64,000 nucleotides of DNA from Candidatus Woesearchaeota archaeon (GCA_030750765.1 JASMHM010000001.1:96541-160540), one strand, 5' to 3'; shown: positions 1 through 7,856, numbered from the stretch's first letter. The notes: generated by a model from the sequence alone, not told the origin. Numbers and translations: made by a program.

Positions 1-623
1 ATGGTGATGTCCACCACTTGGCTGTCTTCGCTTCCTACTGCGTCAAAGATTAAGGCAGTAGGGGCTCTTCCAATAATGTCTGCCCCCTTTTGTAATCTTA
101 CTTCATTGATGGTGACGGGCGGTTGCACCTTTTCATCATCCAAGTCTTTCAACTGTAGTTCTACTGTGACTTTGTCAGTGCTCACATCTGTAGGTTGTTG
201 GAATTTGATGTACAAGTTGTACTTGAATCCGCTTCCGGAAAACTCTGTGAAGACCTCTTTTGCTTTCTTTTTGGAAGCATCATACAAAACAATACATTTT
301 CTTGACTCGCATCGCTTGCCTAAGAATTGTGCATCCGTAGTACGTCCGCGACTTCCTTCTAGTTGTAATGCACCTTCACACTTCCCACAATCTCTAGGGC
401 AGGAACATTCGTTCTCTGAACTATCACACTTCCTATTACCGCAACAGTTATCCTTGGTGACTGTGGAACAACTTCCGCTTCGGCACACTGCTTCTTTGCA
501 GGTTCCTGCAGACTTGCAGTCACTTGCGGTCTTGCATTTTTGTGCACCTGACTCTTCCTCTCCGCCACAGGCAGCAAGAACGAGCAGCAAACATACTGCA
601 CCAATAAGCAAGATCTTTCGCAT
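1..623 (-). CDS. Cys-rich lipoprotein, C-terminus cut by window edge
   Basis: The minus-strand frame starting at 623 stays open to the window edge (about 207 codons). The N-terminus is a signal peptide with a lipobox ending LVLAAC (Cys19), so the mature protein should be lipid-anchored outside the membrane. Residues about 30-80 are rich in cysteine, with pairs spaced 3-6 residues apart and a CC doublet, like small disulfide or metal-binding modules. The rest looks like a beta-rich domain. A TATA-like TTTTATATAA lies about 20-27 bp upstream of the ATG, fitting a leaderless transcript. Function unknown; the C-terminal end is outside the window. Confidence 0.8.
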   Translation of the reverse strand, partial: MRKILLIGAVCLLLVLAACGGEEESGAQKCKTASDCKSAGTCKEAVCRSGSCSTVTKDNCCGNRKCDSSENECSCPRDCGKCEGALQLEGSRGRTTDAQFLGKRCESRKCIVLYDASKKKAKEVFTEFSGSGFKYNLYIKFQQPTDVSTDKVTVELQLKDLDDEKVQPPVTINEVRLQKGADIIGRAPTALIFDAVGSEDSQVVDIT

Positions 624-658
624 GGGCTAGGAACACGTTTAGTATTATATAAAAGTTT

Positions 659-1075
659 CTAGTTGGCACTCTTGAATGATAGCAACTCTATAAGTGCAGG
701 CTCTATCTTGATGATATCCTTAAACGTGATGATGCCTGCTAGTTTGTTGTCCACCAGTACAGGTAGATGTTTTATCTCGTTGGTACCCATGAGTTGGATG
801 GCGTCTCGTATGTCTCTGTCAGGAGTTATCGTGGTTATTTGCACGCTCATGATCTCGCTAACAGGTGTTTCTTTTGCGTCAATCTCTTGTGCTACCACTT
901 TTCTGGCAAGATCTTGCTCTGTCAGCATGCCCTTTACTTGGTCATCAATAACGATAACAAGACAGCCAACCTTCTTTTCTGCCATCTTTTTTGCGCAGTC
1001 AAGAAGTTTTGTGTGAGGTTCTACAGTGAGTACATCCCTAACCATGACGTCCCCTACTGTGTACGTGTCTGCCAT
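659..1075 (-). CDS. CBS-domain pair protein
   Basis: A 138-aa protein made of two CBS domains (about 8-62 and 72-130). The repeated signature is visible: VGDVMVRDVLTVEP then LVIVIDDQVKGMLTEQDL, and VSEIMSVQITTITPD then LPVLVDNKLAGIITFKDI. Stand-alone CBS pairs form a Bateman module that binds adenine nucleotides and usually regulates a partner. No partner domain is fused and the neighbours do not identify one. A TATA-like TATTTAAG lies about 25 bp upstream of the ATG. The stop is an ordinary TAG, which matters for the in-frame TAG at 2181. Confidence 0.9.
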   Translation of the reverse strand: MADTYTVGDVMVRDVLTVEPHTKLLDCAKKMAEKKVGCLVIVIDDQVKGMLTEQDLARKVVAQEIDAKETPVSEIMSVQITTITPDRDIRDAIQLMGTNEIKHLPVLVDNKLAGIITFKDIIKIEPALIELLSFKSAN

Positions 1076-1169
1076 GGAAACGGGTAGGGAAAGCTAGCTT
1101 AAATACTTACTGGCTAGAGAGCCACAACCTATTTATACTCCTTTTTTCTACCCCCCTCTGGGGAGCACA

Positions 1170-1382
1170 ATGAGCGTACAAGAACGATTAGACGCCGCGG
1201 ATGCGGCCATTCAAGGCGGCGATGAAGAGTCTGTGAACGCAGCGTTAGAACTCCTACAAGCAGCTCTTGCCGACGCAAAAGGCGAAGCAAAAAAGAAAAT
1301 AGGTGCGGCAATTTCTGCTGCCAACGACCACGATGTTGCCAACTGCCGCTCCGCAATAGACGAAGCAAAGAAAGCAGCTTAA
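1170..1382 (+). CDS. small Ala-rich helical protein
   Basis: A 70-aa acidic, alanine-rich protein (starting MSVQERLDAADAAIQG) that should fold as two or three short amphipathic helices, with no cysteine-free or membrane stretch of note apart from one Cys near the C-terminus. A TATA-like CTATTTATAC at about 1129-1138 and a GGGGAG ribosome-binding sequence just before the ATG support it as real. The opposite-strand frame is Arg/Leu-rich and looks like a shadow. It overlaps the convergent regulator gene by 4 bp. No recognised family; function unknown. Confidence 0.65.
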   Translation: MSVQERLDAADAAIQGGDEESVNAALELLQAALADAKGEAKKKIGAAISAANDHDVANCRSAIDEAKKAA

Positions 1383-1651
1383 AGCTCAAACTCTTCGATA
1401 AACCCTAAGATAGCACCATACTTCTCTAGAAAACTGAATCCTCTGTCAGTGAGCGTTATGAACTTCCTTCCCTTCTTGTCAGCATCTTCTCGGATGAGTT
1501 GCTTGTCCATCAATTCCTTGTAATACTCTGTGAAGGATTGGGAGCTCACGTTAGAATACCGTAGCAAAGGTGTAGGTTTGATAGAATTGTTATGATCTTG
1601 TATGATCTTCAACATCGTGTGCATGATCTCTAACCTATCCCTTTTTCGCAT
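1379..1651 (-). CDS. winged-helix transcriptional regulator-like protein
   Basis: A 90-aa protein from the ATG at 1651. Residues 1-60 look like an archaeal winged helix: MRKRDRLEIMHTMLKIIQ, then a helix-turn-helix region with TPLLRYSNVSSQSFTEYYKEL, then a wing ending in KFITLTDRGFSFLEKY. This pattern is common in small archaeal regulators that end in a dimerising helix. Its start overlaps the end of the upstream membrane-protein gene by 17 bp, so the two are cotranscribed and possibly coupled. No target site was identified. The longer frame to 1717 is not needed because it runs into the membrane-protein gene. Confidence 0.75.
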   Translation of the reverse strand: MRKRDRLEIMHTMLKIIQDHNNSIKPTPLLRYSNVSSQSFTEYYKELMDKQLIREDADKKGRKFITLTDRGFSFLEKYGAILGFIEEFEL

Positions 1652-2312
1652 GGAAAGACCTCTGTACTCTAGAGTACACCATAAAGAAGACAACAGCTGA
1701 TAGGAAGTAGAAGACAATCTTCAAAGGCGGGGGAAGAAGATAGCGAGTGAGCACGAACAAGTTCAGCAACCAAAACAAGAACAACAAGTAATACAAAACC
1801 CTGTTTTGTGAGATGAAACCTTTATGGTCCTTAGCATACACCACCACTAAGACAAACAAGAATAGTGCAGCCTGCAAAGCCATGATGTACTGGTGGGTTC
1901 TGGTGACGAAAGCAAGCAAACTAGCAAGTAATGCTAGACAGTGCAGCATGATTGGTAGATGATCATCCCGTTTGATGTGGCGGATTGCGACCGTAACCAC
2001 CAAGGACAAGATAGCCATCGTACCAAAATAGCCAAACAACACCCTACTAATGTGCGGAACATACCGTGGAAGGAACAAGCCTAGAGGTCTGCCAAGCAGC
2101 ACCACCAAGTGTCCTATGCGGAACAAGTAAGCTAGAGCGAAAAACAAGAAAACATTCCTAAAATAGTAAATACCCTTGTGCTAGGTTAAATCATAAATTT
2201 CCTTAGTCTTATAGTATACTGCCAGACATAGGGCAACCACGACAATAACATACAAGAGTTCTACCGTGAACAACTCAATAGGCGGTCCTCTGAAGGGCAT
2301 GGGTGGCGGCAT
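1635..2312 (-). pseudogene. multi-pass membrane protein interrupted by in-frame TAG
   Basis: One reading frame of 226 codons runs from the ATG at 2312 to 1635, broken only by a TAG at 2181-2183. The first 43 codons (MPPPMPFRGPPIELF, then a membrane helix, then YYKTKEIYDLT) flow directly into HKGIYYFRNVFLFFALAYLF and a further 180 residues with about six more hydrophobic segments. A TATA-like TTTTTTTAAAG precedes the ATG by about 25-30 bp, and there is no good start just after the TAG. The gene is either a fresh nonsense mutant (AAG to TAG would fit), a readthrough gene, or a 43-aa peptide plus a re-initiated protein from TTG at 2147. Function unknown. Confidence 0.75.
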
Positions 2313-2438
2313 ATCACTCTTACAAGCCGTAACCCTTTAAAAAAATGTGGACGTAAAGTGTACATTTGGCCTTCGTCTTGGTTTTAAACCATGCCGTATG
2401 CGTTTACTTCATGATGGAAACATCAGGAGGACCAAAAA

Positions 2439-2981
2439 ATGAACACAGCATTGAAAGGACTGTTTGCCTTCCTATTACTAGGCATAGCAGTCACAGGAGC
2501 ATCCGCCTTTGGCGGATTCCACAGTGAAGAAGCAAGAGAAGCCCTGGAGAACGAAGACTACGAAGCCTTCGTCCAGGTAGCAGAAGATGAGGGTAGGCCA
2601 ACCGAAAGATTGACCGAAGAAAGGTTTGGCAACATCGTGCAAGGCTACCAATCGCACGAAACAGCCAAGCAAGCAGTGGTGGACCAAGATTATGACGCTT
2701 GGGTCGCGGCCATCGAAAACAAACCGAAAAGGCCTGAGATCACCGAGATCATAACGGAAGATAACTTTGCCACCTTTGCAGCGTTGCACCAAGCGCGCCA
2801 AGATGGTGACAAAGAAACCGCAAAAAGCTTGGCAGAAGAACTCGGCCTTGACGAGTTCGGACCAAGACATCACGGCCGCCGAGGCCATCGCTTCGGAAAC
2901 AGAGGCGACGGTCCTCGCGGAGATCAAGAAGACTCCAACCAGGATAGACCTCGCCGAGGCCGAAACTTTGGAAGGCAATAG
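2439..2981 (+). CDS. secreted repeat protein with basic Gly-rich tail
   Basis: A 180-aa protein with a clear signal peptide (LFAFLLLGIAVTGASA, cleavage near residue 23). Two internal repeats follow, about 30-70 and 75-120, each with the pattern A..AlEneDYeAf..a.e, then P..e.iTe.nF, then a helix. The last 45 residues are rich in Gly, Arg, His and Asp (for example GPRHHGRRGHRFGNRG). AGGAGG sits 8-9 bp before the ATG, unusual here where most genes look leaderless, and a hairpin terminator overlaps the stop. These signals suggest strong, independent expression of an exported protein. Function unknown. Confidence 0.8.
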   Translation: MNTALKGLFAFLLLGIAVTGASAFGGFHSEEAREALENEDYEAFVQVAEDEGRPTERLTEERFGNIVQGYQSHETAKQAVVDQDYDAWVAAIENKPKRPEITEIITEDNFATFAALHQARQDGDKETAKSLAEELGLDEFGPRHHGRRGHRFGNRGDGPRGDQEDSNQDRPRRGRNFGRQ

Positions 2982-3006
2982 TGCCTTCCATTTTTTTATT
3001 TTTTTG
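2970..3006 (+). terminator. hairpin plus T-tract terminator
   Basis: GGAAGGC (2970-2976) pairs perfectly with GCCTTCC (2983-2989) around a 6-nt loop that contains the stop codon of the secreted protein. It is followed by two T-runs of seven separated by an A. Hairpins are not required for archaeal termination, but a T-tract is, so this is a strong terminator candidate. Confidence 0.75.
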
Positions 3007-3042
3007 ATCATCTTTAAATAAAACATTCTAAACAATCAATTT

Positions 3043-3486
3043 ATGCACAATTCTTACGAACTAGTGATCTTTGAACATGACCAAGATGTTCTTGTGGGCG
3101 TGTCGGCTGAAGACACCGACAGCTTAGAGCATGAAGCCAATCGGGCCTGGCAAGGGCGTGAAGAACTGACTTCGCTTTGTATCGTATCCGAACGTGCCCG
3201 AGAAATGATTCAAGAGGGAGGCCCTCTAGATTTGAGAATGTACCGAGCGATCACAAGTAAGGGGATCCTTCATGAACAAAATGACCATCCAGATGGACAC
3301 TCTTATGTCCGAACACAAGAAGAAAAAGACGCAGACCATTGGGTCCAAGGAGTCAGTCTTCCCGATGCCCAGGAAGCCTTGACCGAAATGGTTCCTGACA
3401 CGGCAGATCTCTCCTTCCTAGCATTCGAACGAATGGGAACCAAGCACGTAATCTATACAGAAGCGGCAAGGGAAAGAATCAAGTAG
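3043..3486 (+). CDS. hypothetical protein
   Basis: A 147-aa soluble acidic protein with no family I recognise. The N-terminus (YELVIFEHDQDVLVGVSAED) looks like a beta strand entering a small alpha/beta domain; the middle is Glu/Asp-rich and helical. No signal peptide or membrane segment. A TATA-like CTTTAAATAA lies about 27 bp upstream of the ATG, so a leaderless transcript is expected. It stands alone between the terminator at 2970 and the opposing tRNA-Asp gene, giving no functional context. Confidence 0.7.
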   Translation: MHNSYELVIFEHDQDVLVGVSAEDTDSLEHEANRAWQGREELTSLCIVSERAREMIQEGGPLDLRMYRAITSKGILHEQNDHPDGHSYVRTQEEKDADHWVQGVSLPDAQEALTEMVPDTADLSFLAFERMGTKHVIYTEAARERIK

Positions 3487-3527
3487 TTCTAGAATGAAGA
3501 TCGTAGAGATGTGGGAAGGAGTATAAA

Positions 3528-3600
3528 CGCCCTGGCCGGGATTTGAACCCGGGTCCCAAGCGCGACAGGCTTGTATCCTAGGCCACTAGACTACCAGGGC
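3528..3600 (-). tRNA. tRNA-Asp (GTC)
   Basis: On the minus strand the acceptor GCCCTGG pairs with CCAGGGC, with discriminator G at 3528. The anticodon stem CAAGC/GCTTG encloses loop CTGTCGC, giving anticodon GTC. The T-arm is CCGGG-TTCAAAT-CCCGG. No intron is present. A TATA-like TTTTTAAAT lies about 25 bp upstream, at about 3627-3635. Confidence 0.97.
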
Positions 3601-3633
3601 AATGATACAGCAACAGTCTCGCCATTTAAAAAG

Positions 3634-4098
3634 CTAACGACCGCTGAGCAGGTGGTTTTGTAGGTTTTTCATCATATCCTGTGAAAATTCCCTAGAAATA
3701 TCTCTCCCTGAAAAATAAAATCCTTCCTCAAACTCAGTGTCAACGATTCGGTAATCAAGTCTTTTGGGTGTTTTGCACCCTTTGCAAACAAAAAACACAG
3801 TCAACAAATCTTCATCTGCAGTACGATAACAAGGCTTGTTGACGTATTTGAGTTCCACGTCCCCTAATTTCCCGCCAGCCTTCAAGATAAGCCTATACAC
3901 GCGTCCTTCTTTGGAATCCTCAAACTTTGCCTTTGGATGGCTGGCAATCTTGCGCACAAAGTTTGCATACCTGCCCCCATTAGGAAGAGAACGAAACACG
4001 CTAGGCGGAATCACCCTTGCAGGCTTTGGCACCAAGCCTTGTGCGGGTGCAAGCAAAGAAAACAACGTAAGACCTATGCCTAGCGCTCTCCACCGCAT
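3634..4098 (-). CDS. secreted hypothetical protein
   Basis: A 154-aa protein with an N-terminal signal peptide (RALGIGLTLFSLLAPAQG) and no lipobox cysteine. The mature part has one basic segment and, near residues 95-115, three cysteines including a CKGC pair (VCKGCKTP), which could bind metal or form a disulfide. No family recognised. It is divergent from ccdA, 76 bp away, and the shared AT-rich intergenic stretch can serve both promoters. Nearness to ccdA makes an extracytoplasmic thiol-redox client possible, but that is inference. Confidence 0.7.
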   Translation of the reverse strand: MRWRALGIGLTLFSLLAPAQGLVPKPARVIPPSVFRSLPNGGRYANFVRKIASHPKAKFEDSKEGRVYRLILKAGGKLGDVELKYVNKPCYRTADEDLLTVFFVCKGCKTPKRLDYRIVDTEFEEGFYFSGRDISREFSQDMMKNLQNHLLSGR

Positions 4099-4174
4099 AC
4101 ACGCGTTATAGCCCAGTCACTATTAAAGATATGCAAAACCGCTAATTTATATGTGCGGACAGTCATTCACCACC

Positions 4175-4885
4175 ATGTTACTATACATCTTGGCATTCTT
4201 GGGAGGGGTTATCAGCTTCATCAACCCGTGTATTCTCCCCGTACTTGCCGCTTTCTTTGGCTACAACACCAAAAAAGTCATGCGCAACACAGTATTGTTC
4301 TTACTAGGCTTATCCTTAGTGTTCTGTCTACTAGGACTGGGAGCCGCGCTTGTTGGTGGCGTTGTCAAGGCAGGACAGGGAATGCTCACCAAGGTTATCG
4401 GCCTCGCAATCATAGCACTAGGCGTTTTTGAACTGTCTGGTAGAGGATTTACCGGCTTCCGCATGAAATCAAAGTCTAGCACCGGATGGGGATCTTTCAT
4501 GTTTGGCATGGCCTTTGCCGTGGGTTGGAGCGCTTGCATCGGCCCCATTCTGGCCGGACTGCTTCTCCTTGCAGCAACGTCCTCTGCCATCCAAGGAACA
4601 CTCTTGTTATTTTGGTACTCGTTAGGATTGGGACTTCCTTTTGTAGCAATCGCACCCTTCTTTGAAAGGGTTAAAAAAACCAAAGTGTGGAATTCTTGCA
4701 AAGGAAAGCAAGTTTCGGTAGGCAAGCACAAACTCCACACCACATCTATCATTGCAGGAATATTCTTAATCGTTATCGGCATCCTCGTCTTTCAGAACTA
4801 CTTCTCAGCGAGCATGTCTGCAGATCAAGCCCAGAACTTTGTAGGCCAAGCAGAAGCGTGGTTTAAGCACTTGCTTGGTACGTGA
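4175..4885 (+). CDS. ccdA: CcdA-family thiol:disulfide transmembrane carrier
   Basis: A 236-aa membrane protein with six hydrophobic helices. The two redox cysteines of CcdA/DsbD-beta are visible: NPCILPVLAAF in helix 1 and GWSACIGPILAG in helix 4. The family moves electrons from cytoplasmic thioredoxin across the membrane to extracytoplasmic thiols. The start at 4175 is chosen over 4151 because a TATA-like TTTATAT at 4146-4152 overlaps the upstream ATG and puts transcription near 4175. No thioredoxin domain is fused. Exported Cys-containing proteins and a glutaredoxin-like gene in the window could be partners. Confidence 0.92.
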   Translation: MLLYILAFLGGVISFINPCILPVLAAFFGYNTKKVMRNTVLFLLGLSLVFCLLGLGAALVGGVVKAGQGMLTKVIGLAIIALGVFELSGRGFTGFRMKSKSSTGWGSFMFGMAFAVGWSACIGPILAGLLLLAATSSAIQGTLLLFWYSLGLGLPFVAIAPFFERVKKTKVWNSCKGKQVSVGKHKLHTTSIIAGIFLIVIGILVFQNYFSASMSADQAQNFVGQAEAWFKHLLGT

Positions 4886-4938
4886 TCACTGTGGTGACTA
4901 GGCAGCGCTCGTTCTGTTCCTCAAAAATGGGAAGGGGT

Positions 4939-5541
4939 TTAGGCAGGTGTTGACTTAGCATGCCTGATGCGCGTGGTCCACTCCGAAAGAGTTTGTCCAG
5001 ATTGATGATTTGGATTTAGAGCGAGCGCGTGGCCATATGCCCTGCTTTTGTTGAGTGTGTCTTCCATGATTACCTGTGGAAGCATAGACTCAAGGCCCCG
5101 CACTCCTGGGCAGCAAAGCATGCTGCCTTCAGGATCGAGCACCCTCAACAATTCCGTCATAATGCGTACCGAGCTTTCTAGGATTCTATGACCATTTTCC
5201 ATACTTTCCTGGCAGATCTTTCCAAATACAGGCCTAAGAGCAAAGTAGACGGGCGGGAACCAACTCATAAGAAGAGTATTATAGTTACCATCCGGTCGGG
5301 GTAATGAATCCATACCTAATTCTACCCCCATAATGTGTTCTTGAGATTCCAGTAACCTGTCCACTCCCTCTGCTTCTACACCTTGCTGCAAAAGGTAGTC
5401 GAGCATGAGGCGGTTTTGTCCACAGCCAACATCTAACACCCTCCCTCGGAGGTCTTCCTCAGTTGGCTGCAGAAAAAGCATCTGGTCCTCATAAGTTTCT
5501 TCTTCTACAAAACTGTGGAAGAAATCTGTTGTAAACAACAC
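4939..5541 (-). CDS. class I SAM-dependent methyltransferase-like protein
   Basis: A 200-aa protein with the class I methyltransferase glycine loop GRVLDVGCGQNRLML at about residues 33-47 and an acidic end to strand 2 (VEAEGVDRLLES). The middle is less typical than in small-molecule methyltransferases: after MSWFPPVY it runs into a helical stretch, then a later strand containing EGSMLCCPGV. Substrate unknown. It is divergent from the HAD-like gene, whose AT-rich upstream region (GATTTATAAAC) carries both promoters. No neighbour suggests the target. Confidence 0.75.
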   Translation of the reverse strand: MLFTTDFFHSFVEEETYEDQMLFLQPTEEDLRGRVLDVGCGQNRLMLDYLLQQGVEAEGVDRLLESQEHIMGVELGMDSLPRPDGNYNTLLMSWFPPVYFALRPVFGKICQESMENGHRILESSVRIMTELLRVLDPEGSMLCCPGVRGLESMLPQVIMEDTLNKSRAYGHALALNPNHQSGQTLSEWTTRIRHAKSTPA

Positions 5542-5592
5542 AGTATGAAAAGTCAGAGCAGATTTATAAACTCGACCATGATTATCCTACCC

Positions 5593-5976
5593 ATGAAAAC
5601 CATTCTTGTGGACGCGTACAACACGCTCGTCATTCCAGGGCAGGGCGTGTTCGCGGACTTGCACAAGCTGTTGGAGCAGTATCCCAACAAAAAGATAATT
5701 CTTACGAATGCAAATGATGAAGAGATGGTCGAGCTAGGACTCACCAACCTTCCGTATGAAGTATTCACGCTCAAACACAACCCCGACAAGACAGATCCAG
5801 AATACTTCAAAACCATGCTCAAACACTTCAATCTACAAGCAGAGGACGTTATCTACTTTGAGCACAATGAAGACGCAGTAAAAAGCGCGGAATCCTTAGA
5901 CATCACCGCGTCCCATTACGACAAGGACAAGAGAGATTTGGTGGCTCTAAAGAAGTTTCTTGATGAGAACGCCTAA
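5593..5976 (+). CDS. HAD-superfamily hydrolase-like protein
   Basis: A 127-aa small HAD-like domain. Motif I is modified: MKTILVDAYNTLVIPGQG has the first Asp (VDAYNT) but Tyr-Asn where the family usually has the second Asp. Motif II is IILTNAND, and motif IV is replaced by VIYFEHNEDAVKSA. Such changes usually mean weak or altered phosphatase activity. The start at 5593 lies about 27 bp after a TTTATAAA box; an ATG at 5578 in the same frame would be too close to it. The end overlaps the convergent membrane-protein gene by 4 bp. Confidence 0.75.
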   Translation: MKTILVDAYNTLVIPGQGVFADLHKLLEQYPNKKIILTNANDEEMVELGLTNLPYEVFTLKHNPDKTDPEYFKTMLKHFNLQAEDVIYFEHNEDAVKSAESLDITASHYDKDKRDLVALKKFLDENA

Positions 5977-6176
5977 TTCGTAGCATACAAGAATAGAACT
6001 ACTGCCACGATCAAAAAAGCAATACCCATGTACTTGAGAGCGGTAGGGGAGCTTGAGCGCGTGCGATAGAGTTTTTTGGCAACAAATTCTTGCATCTTCA
6101 TAACGTATTTTGGAAAAAAGAGAAGCACCAGACCTGCAACCAAGAAAATGATTGATCGGATAACATTCCGTTCCAT
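5973..6176 (-). CDS. small two-helix membrane protein
   Basis: A 67-aa protein with two membrane helices (about 9-24 and 47-63) joined by a basic loop containing MQEFVAKKLYRTRSSS. No recognised family. The gene overlaps the convergent HAD-like gene by 4 bp. A TATA-like GATTAAATAA lies about 25 bp upstream of the ATG on the minus strand. A longer frame from 6192 is a different frame and a shadow. Confidence 0.65.
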   Translation of the reverse strand: MERNVIRSIIFLVAGLVLLFFPKYVMKMQEFVAKKLYRTRSSSPTALKYMGIAFLIVAVVLFLYATN

Positions 6177-6251
6177 ATCCTACGGTAAACACGGTTTTAT
6201 TTAATCTTTCCTACAATAAGTTTAAAAGGTAGAATACCACACTATCCTATT

Positions 6252-6626
6252 ATGGACAAACGAGCTTTCGCAAGCGCAGTATTCATCCTTCTAGTACTCA
6301 CCTTACTTCTTTGGGGGATTCCCAAGTACAAAGTGTACTCTAGAGAGCTTAACGGTAAGGCTCAGCTAAAAGAGGCTGAGTGGAGCAGAAAGATCGCCAT
6401 CGAAGAAGCTGTTGCTGAAAAAGAGTCAGCAAAATTGAAAGCAGAAGCAGAAGTGATTCGTGCAAGAGGTATTGCAGAAGCGAACGAAATCATAGCTGAC
6501 AGCATTACCGAAAGCTACATTCGCTACAAGTTTGTTGAAGGACTAAACGATGGCAACACTGAAGTCATCTACGTCCCCACAGAAGCAAATCTTCCTATTC
6601 TTGAAGCGACAAGAGGTCTAAACTAA
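6252..6626 (+). CDS. SPFH/prohibitin-like short membrane protein
   Basis: A 124-aa protein with one N-terminal membrane helix (about 7-24) followed by an amphipathic helix rich in Ala, Glu and Lys: GKAQLKEAEWSRKIAIEEAVAEK, then AEAEVIRARGIAEANEIIAD, then a tail ending VIYVPTEANLPILEA. This matches the C-terminal coiled-coil part of SPFH/prohibitin-like membrane-scaffold proteins, but the globular SPFH domain between helix and coil is missing. Reduced versions occur in phages and small genomes. Likely a membrane-attached oligomer; role unknown. It overlaps the convergent PQ-loop gene by 4 bp. Confidence 0.75.
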   Translation: MDKRAFASAVFILLVLTLLLWGIPKYKVYSRELNGKAQLKEAEWSRKIAIEEAVAEKESAKLKAEAEVIRARGIAEANEIIADSITESYIRYKFVEGLNDGNTEVIYVPTEANLPILEATRGLN

Positions 6627-6892
6627 CCGCGCCCATACATATAGCATCCGATTAGGATTATAATAAATTCAAGAAGCGCTAACCCGTTCATGATCAATAC
6701 GGGAACATTCATTATTTCAATACCATAAAGAACCCAAACAATAGACCCTACCGTTAAGATGAGATAAGTAGTTATGGAGAGATCTTTTGCACTTTTCGTT
6801 TTGAAGATTTTGTAAATTTGGGGAAAATTTGCAAACCCATTTATCACTCCGAAAATAGTGGCGAGTGTGGCTAGCAAAGTCATAGCATACAA
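6623..6892 (-). CDS. SemiSWEET/PQ-loop transporter
   Basis: An 89-aa protein with three membrane helices, the size of a SemiSWEET half-transporter. Helix 1 carries the PQ motif: GVINGFANFPQIYKIFKTKS. The basic KTKSAKDLS loop after it is also typical. These proteins dimerise to carry sugars or related solutes down a gradient. No sugar-metabolism gene is adjacent, so the substrate is unknown. The stop region overlaps the convergent SPFH-like gene by 4 bp. Confidence 0.88.
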   Translation of the reverse strand: MYAMTLLATLATIFGVINGFANFPQIYKIFKTKSAKDLSITTYLILTVGSIVWVLYGIEIMNVPVLIMNGLALLEFIIILIGCYMYGRG

Positions 6893-6993
6893 AATCCGTC
6901 AACCCCTTTTAAAACTTTAGAAAGAATTGAAGGGTTTTCGAGACCGCGCATCAGCAAGTACATTTATAAACCGCCAGTATTCCTTAATTTTGT

Positions 6994-7065
6994 GGGACCA
7001 TAGCTCAGCGGTAGAGCACCCGGCTCTTAACCGGGCGGTCGAGGGTTCGAGCCCCTCTGGTCCCG
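6994..7065 (+). tRNA. tRNA-Lys (CTT)
   Basis: Acceptor GGGACCA pairs with TGGTCCC, discriminator G. The D-arm is AGCTCAGCGGTAGAGC. The anticodon stem CCCGG/CCGGG encloses CTCTTAA, giving anticodon CTT. The T-arm is GAGGG-TTCGAGC-CCCTC. No intron. A TTTATAAA box at 6963-6970 lies about 25-30 bp upstream. Confidence 0.97.
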
Positions 7066-7112
7066 TTCTTAGACCAGGCGAGATTCTAGATGGTGTTGGA
7101 GGCATTGAGCAC

Positions 7113-7856
7113 CTACAAGAACTCTTTGATGTTACGCATCGGTAACGGATAGTTAGCACAGGCCCATTCTTGATCCTTCTCAACCAGCAGGCCATAGTGG
7201 ACCAGCTTGTTGAAAACCGTTTGTGGCCAGTCTACTCGCTGTGAGGGAAACGGAACGACTATCCCTCCTTGTTTCGTAAACTCGGAACCTGCCGGACTTG
7301 AGGCAAAGGAGCCGGAGATAATGTCCGTAGGAATCATAAGCACGTAAGCGAATCTTTCCCCACACACAAACTTCTTCAGAGGCTCGAAACGATGGTGATA
7401 ACATTTTTCAGTCATCAAGTCTCTAATGCTTTTTGCCCGAAAGGAAGAATTCTTTCTGTGTCCCAGCTTCTTCCACGCCGAAATCTTTACTTCAAAGATG
7501 GTGAACAAGCCGTCTACTCTGATGACCTGATCATACTCTACCCTTCCTCTTTCTTGTCCTGGCTCGCTCACAAACAAATTGTTAGCATTAGGCAGATAGC
7601 GTGCAACAAAAGGACCAAACCGCTCGGCTTCCTTTAAGGGATACCAGGTAACATCAAGGTCTAGCTCTTTTGCTTGATCTCGAAGCGTGTGCGCCAAATG
7701 GGACTCACTCGCCATGGCTGCCAAACTCTGCAAAGATAAGGGGACATGACGTTCATGATTAGCCCTACACACCGTGGTCATGGTCCTTTCCCAGTTTATC
7801 GGAGCGGACCCGAGACCTTTACACAGCGCGTCAACAGAGGCGTTCTTTAACATCAC
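7113..7856 (-). CDS. PD-(D/E)XK nuclease-like protein
   Basis: A 247-aa protein. Around residues 105-130 it has EYDQVIRVDGLFTIFEVKIS, which fits a PD-(D/E)XK core: an acidic residue in the first strand (VDG), then E-x-K in the next (FEVK). The flanks contain a conserved-looking basic patch and no helix-turn-helix that I can recognise. Such folds cut or process nucleic acid and occur in restriction, repair and recombination enzymes. It lies 48 bp past tRNA-Lys on the opposite strand. Exact family not recognised; the nuclease call rests on the short core motif. Confidence 0.55.
   Translation of the reverse strand: MMLKNASVDALCKGLGSAPINWERTMTTVCRANHERHVPLSLQSLAAMASESHLAHTLRDQAKELDLDVTWYPLKEAERFGPFVARYLPNANNLFVSEPGQERGRVEYDQVIRVDGLFTIFEVKISAWKKLGHRKNSSFRAKSIRDLMTEKCYHHRFEPLKKFVCGERFAYVLMIPTDIISGSFASSPAGSEFTKQGGIVVPFPSQRVDWPQTVFNKLVHYGLLVEKDQEWACANYPLPMRNIKEFL

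Noticed and set aside
1-630. 209-residue plus-strand frame at the left edge
   Set aside because: Its composition is Ser/Leu/Pro-rich antisense; the minus strand encodes a clear lipoprotein with signal peptide, lipobox and promoter.
2181-2183. Pyrrolysine as the meaning of the in-frame TAG
   Set aside because: Other genes here end with TAG, no pyl genes are in the window, and nothing in the protein suggests it; kept only as one untested option.
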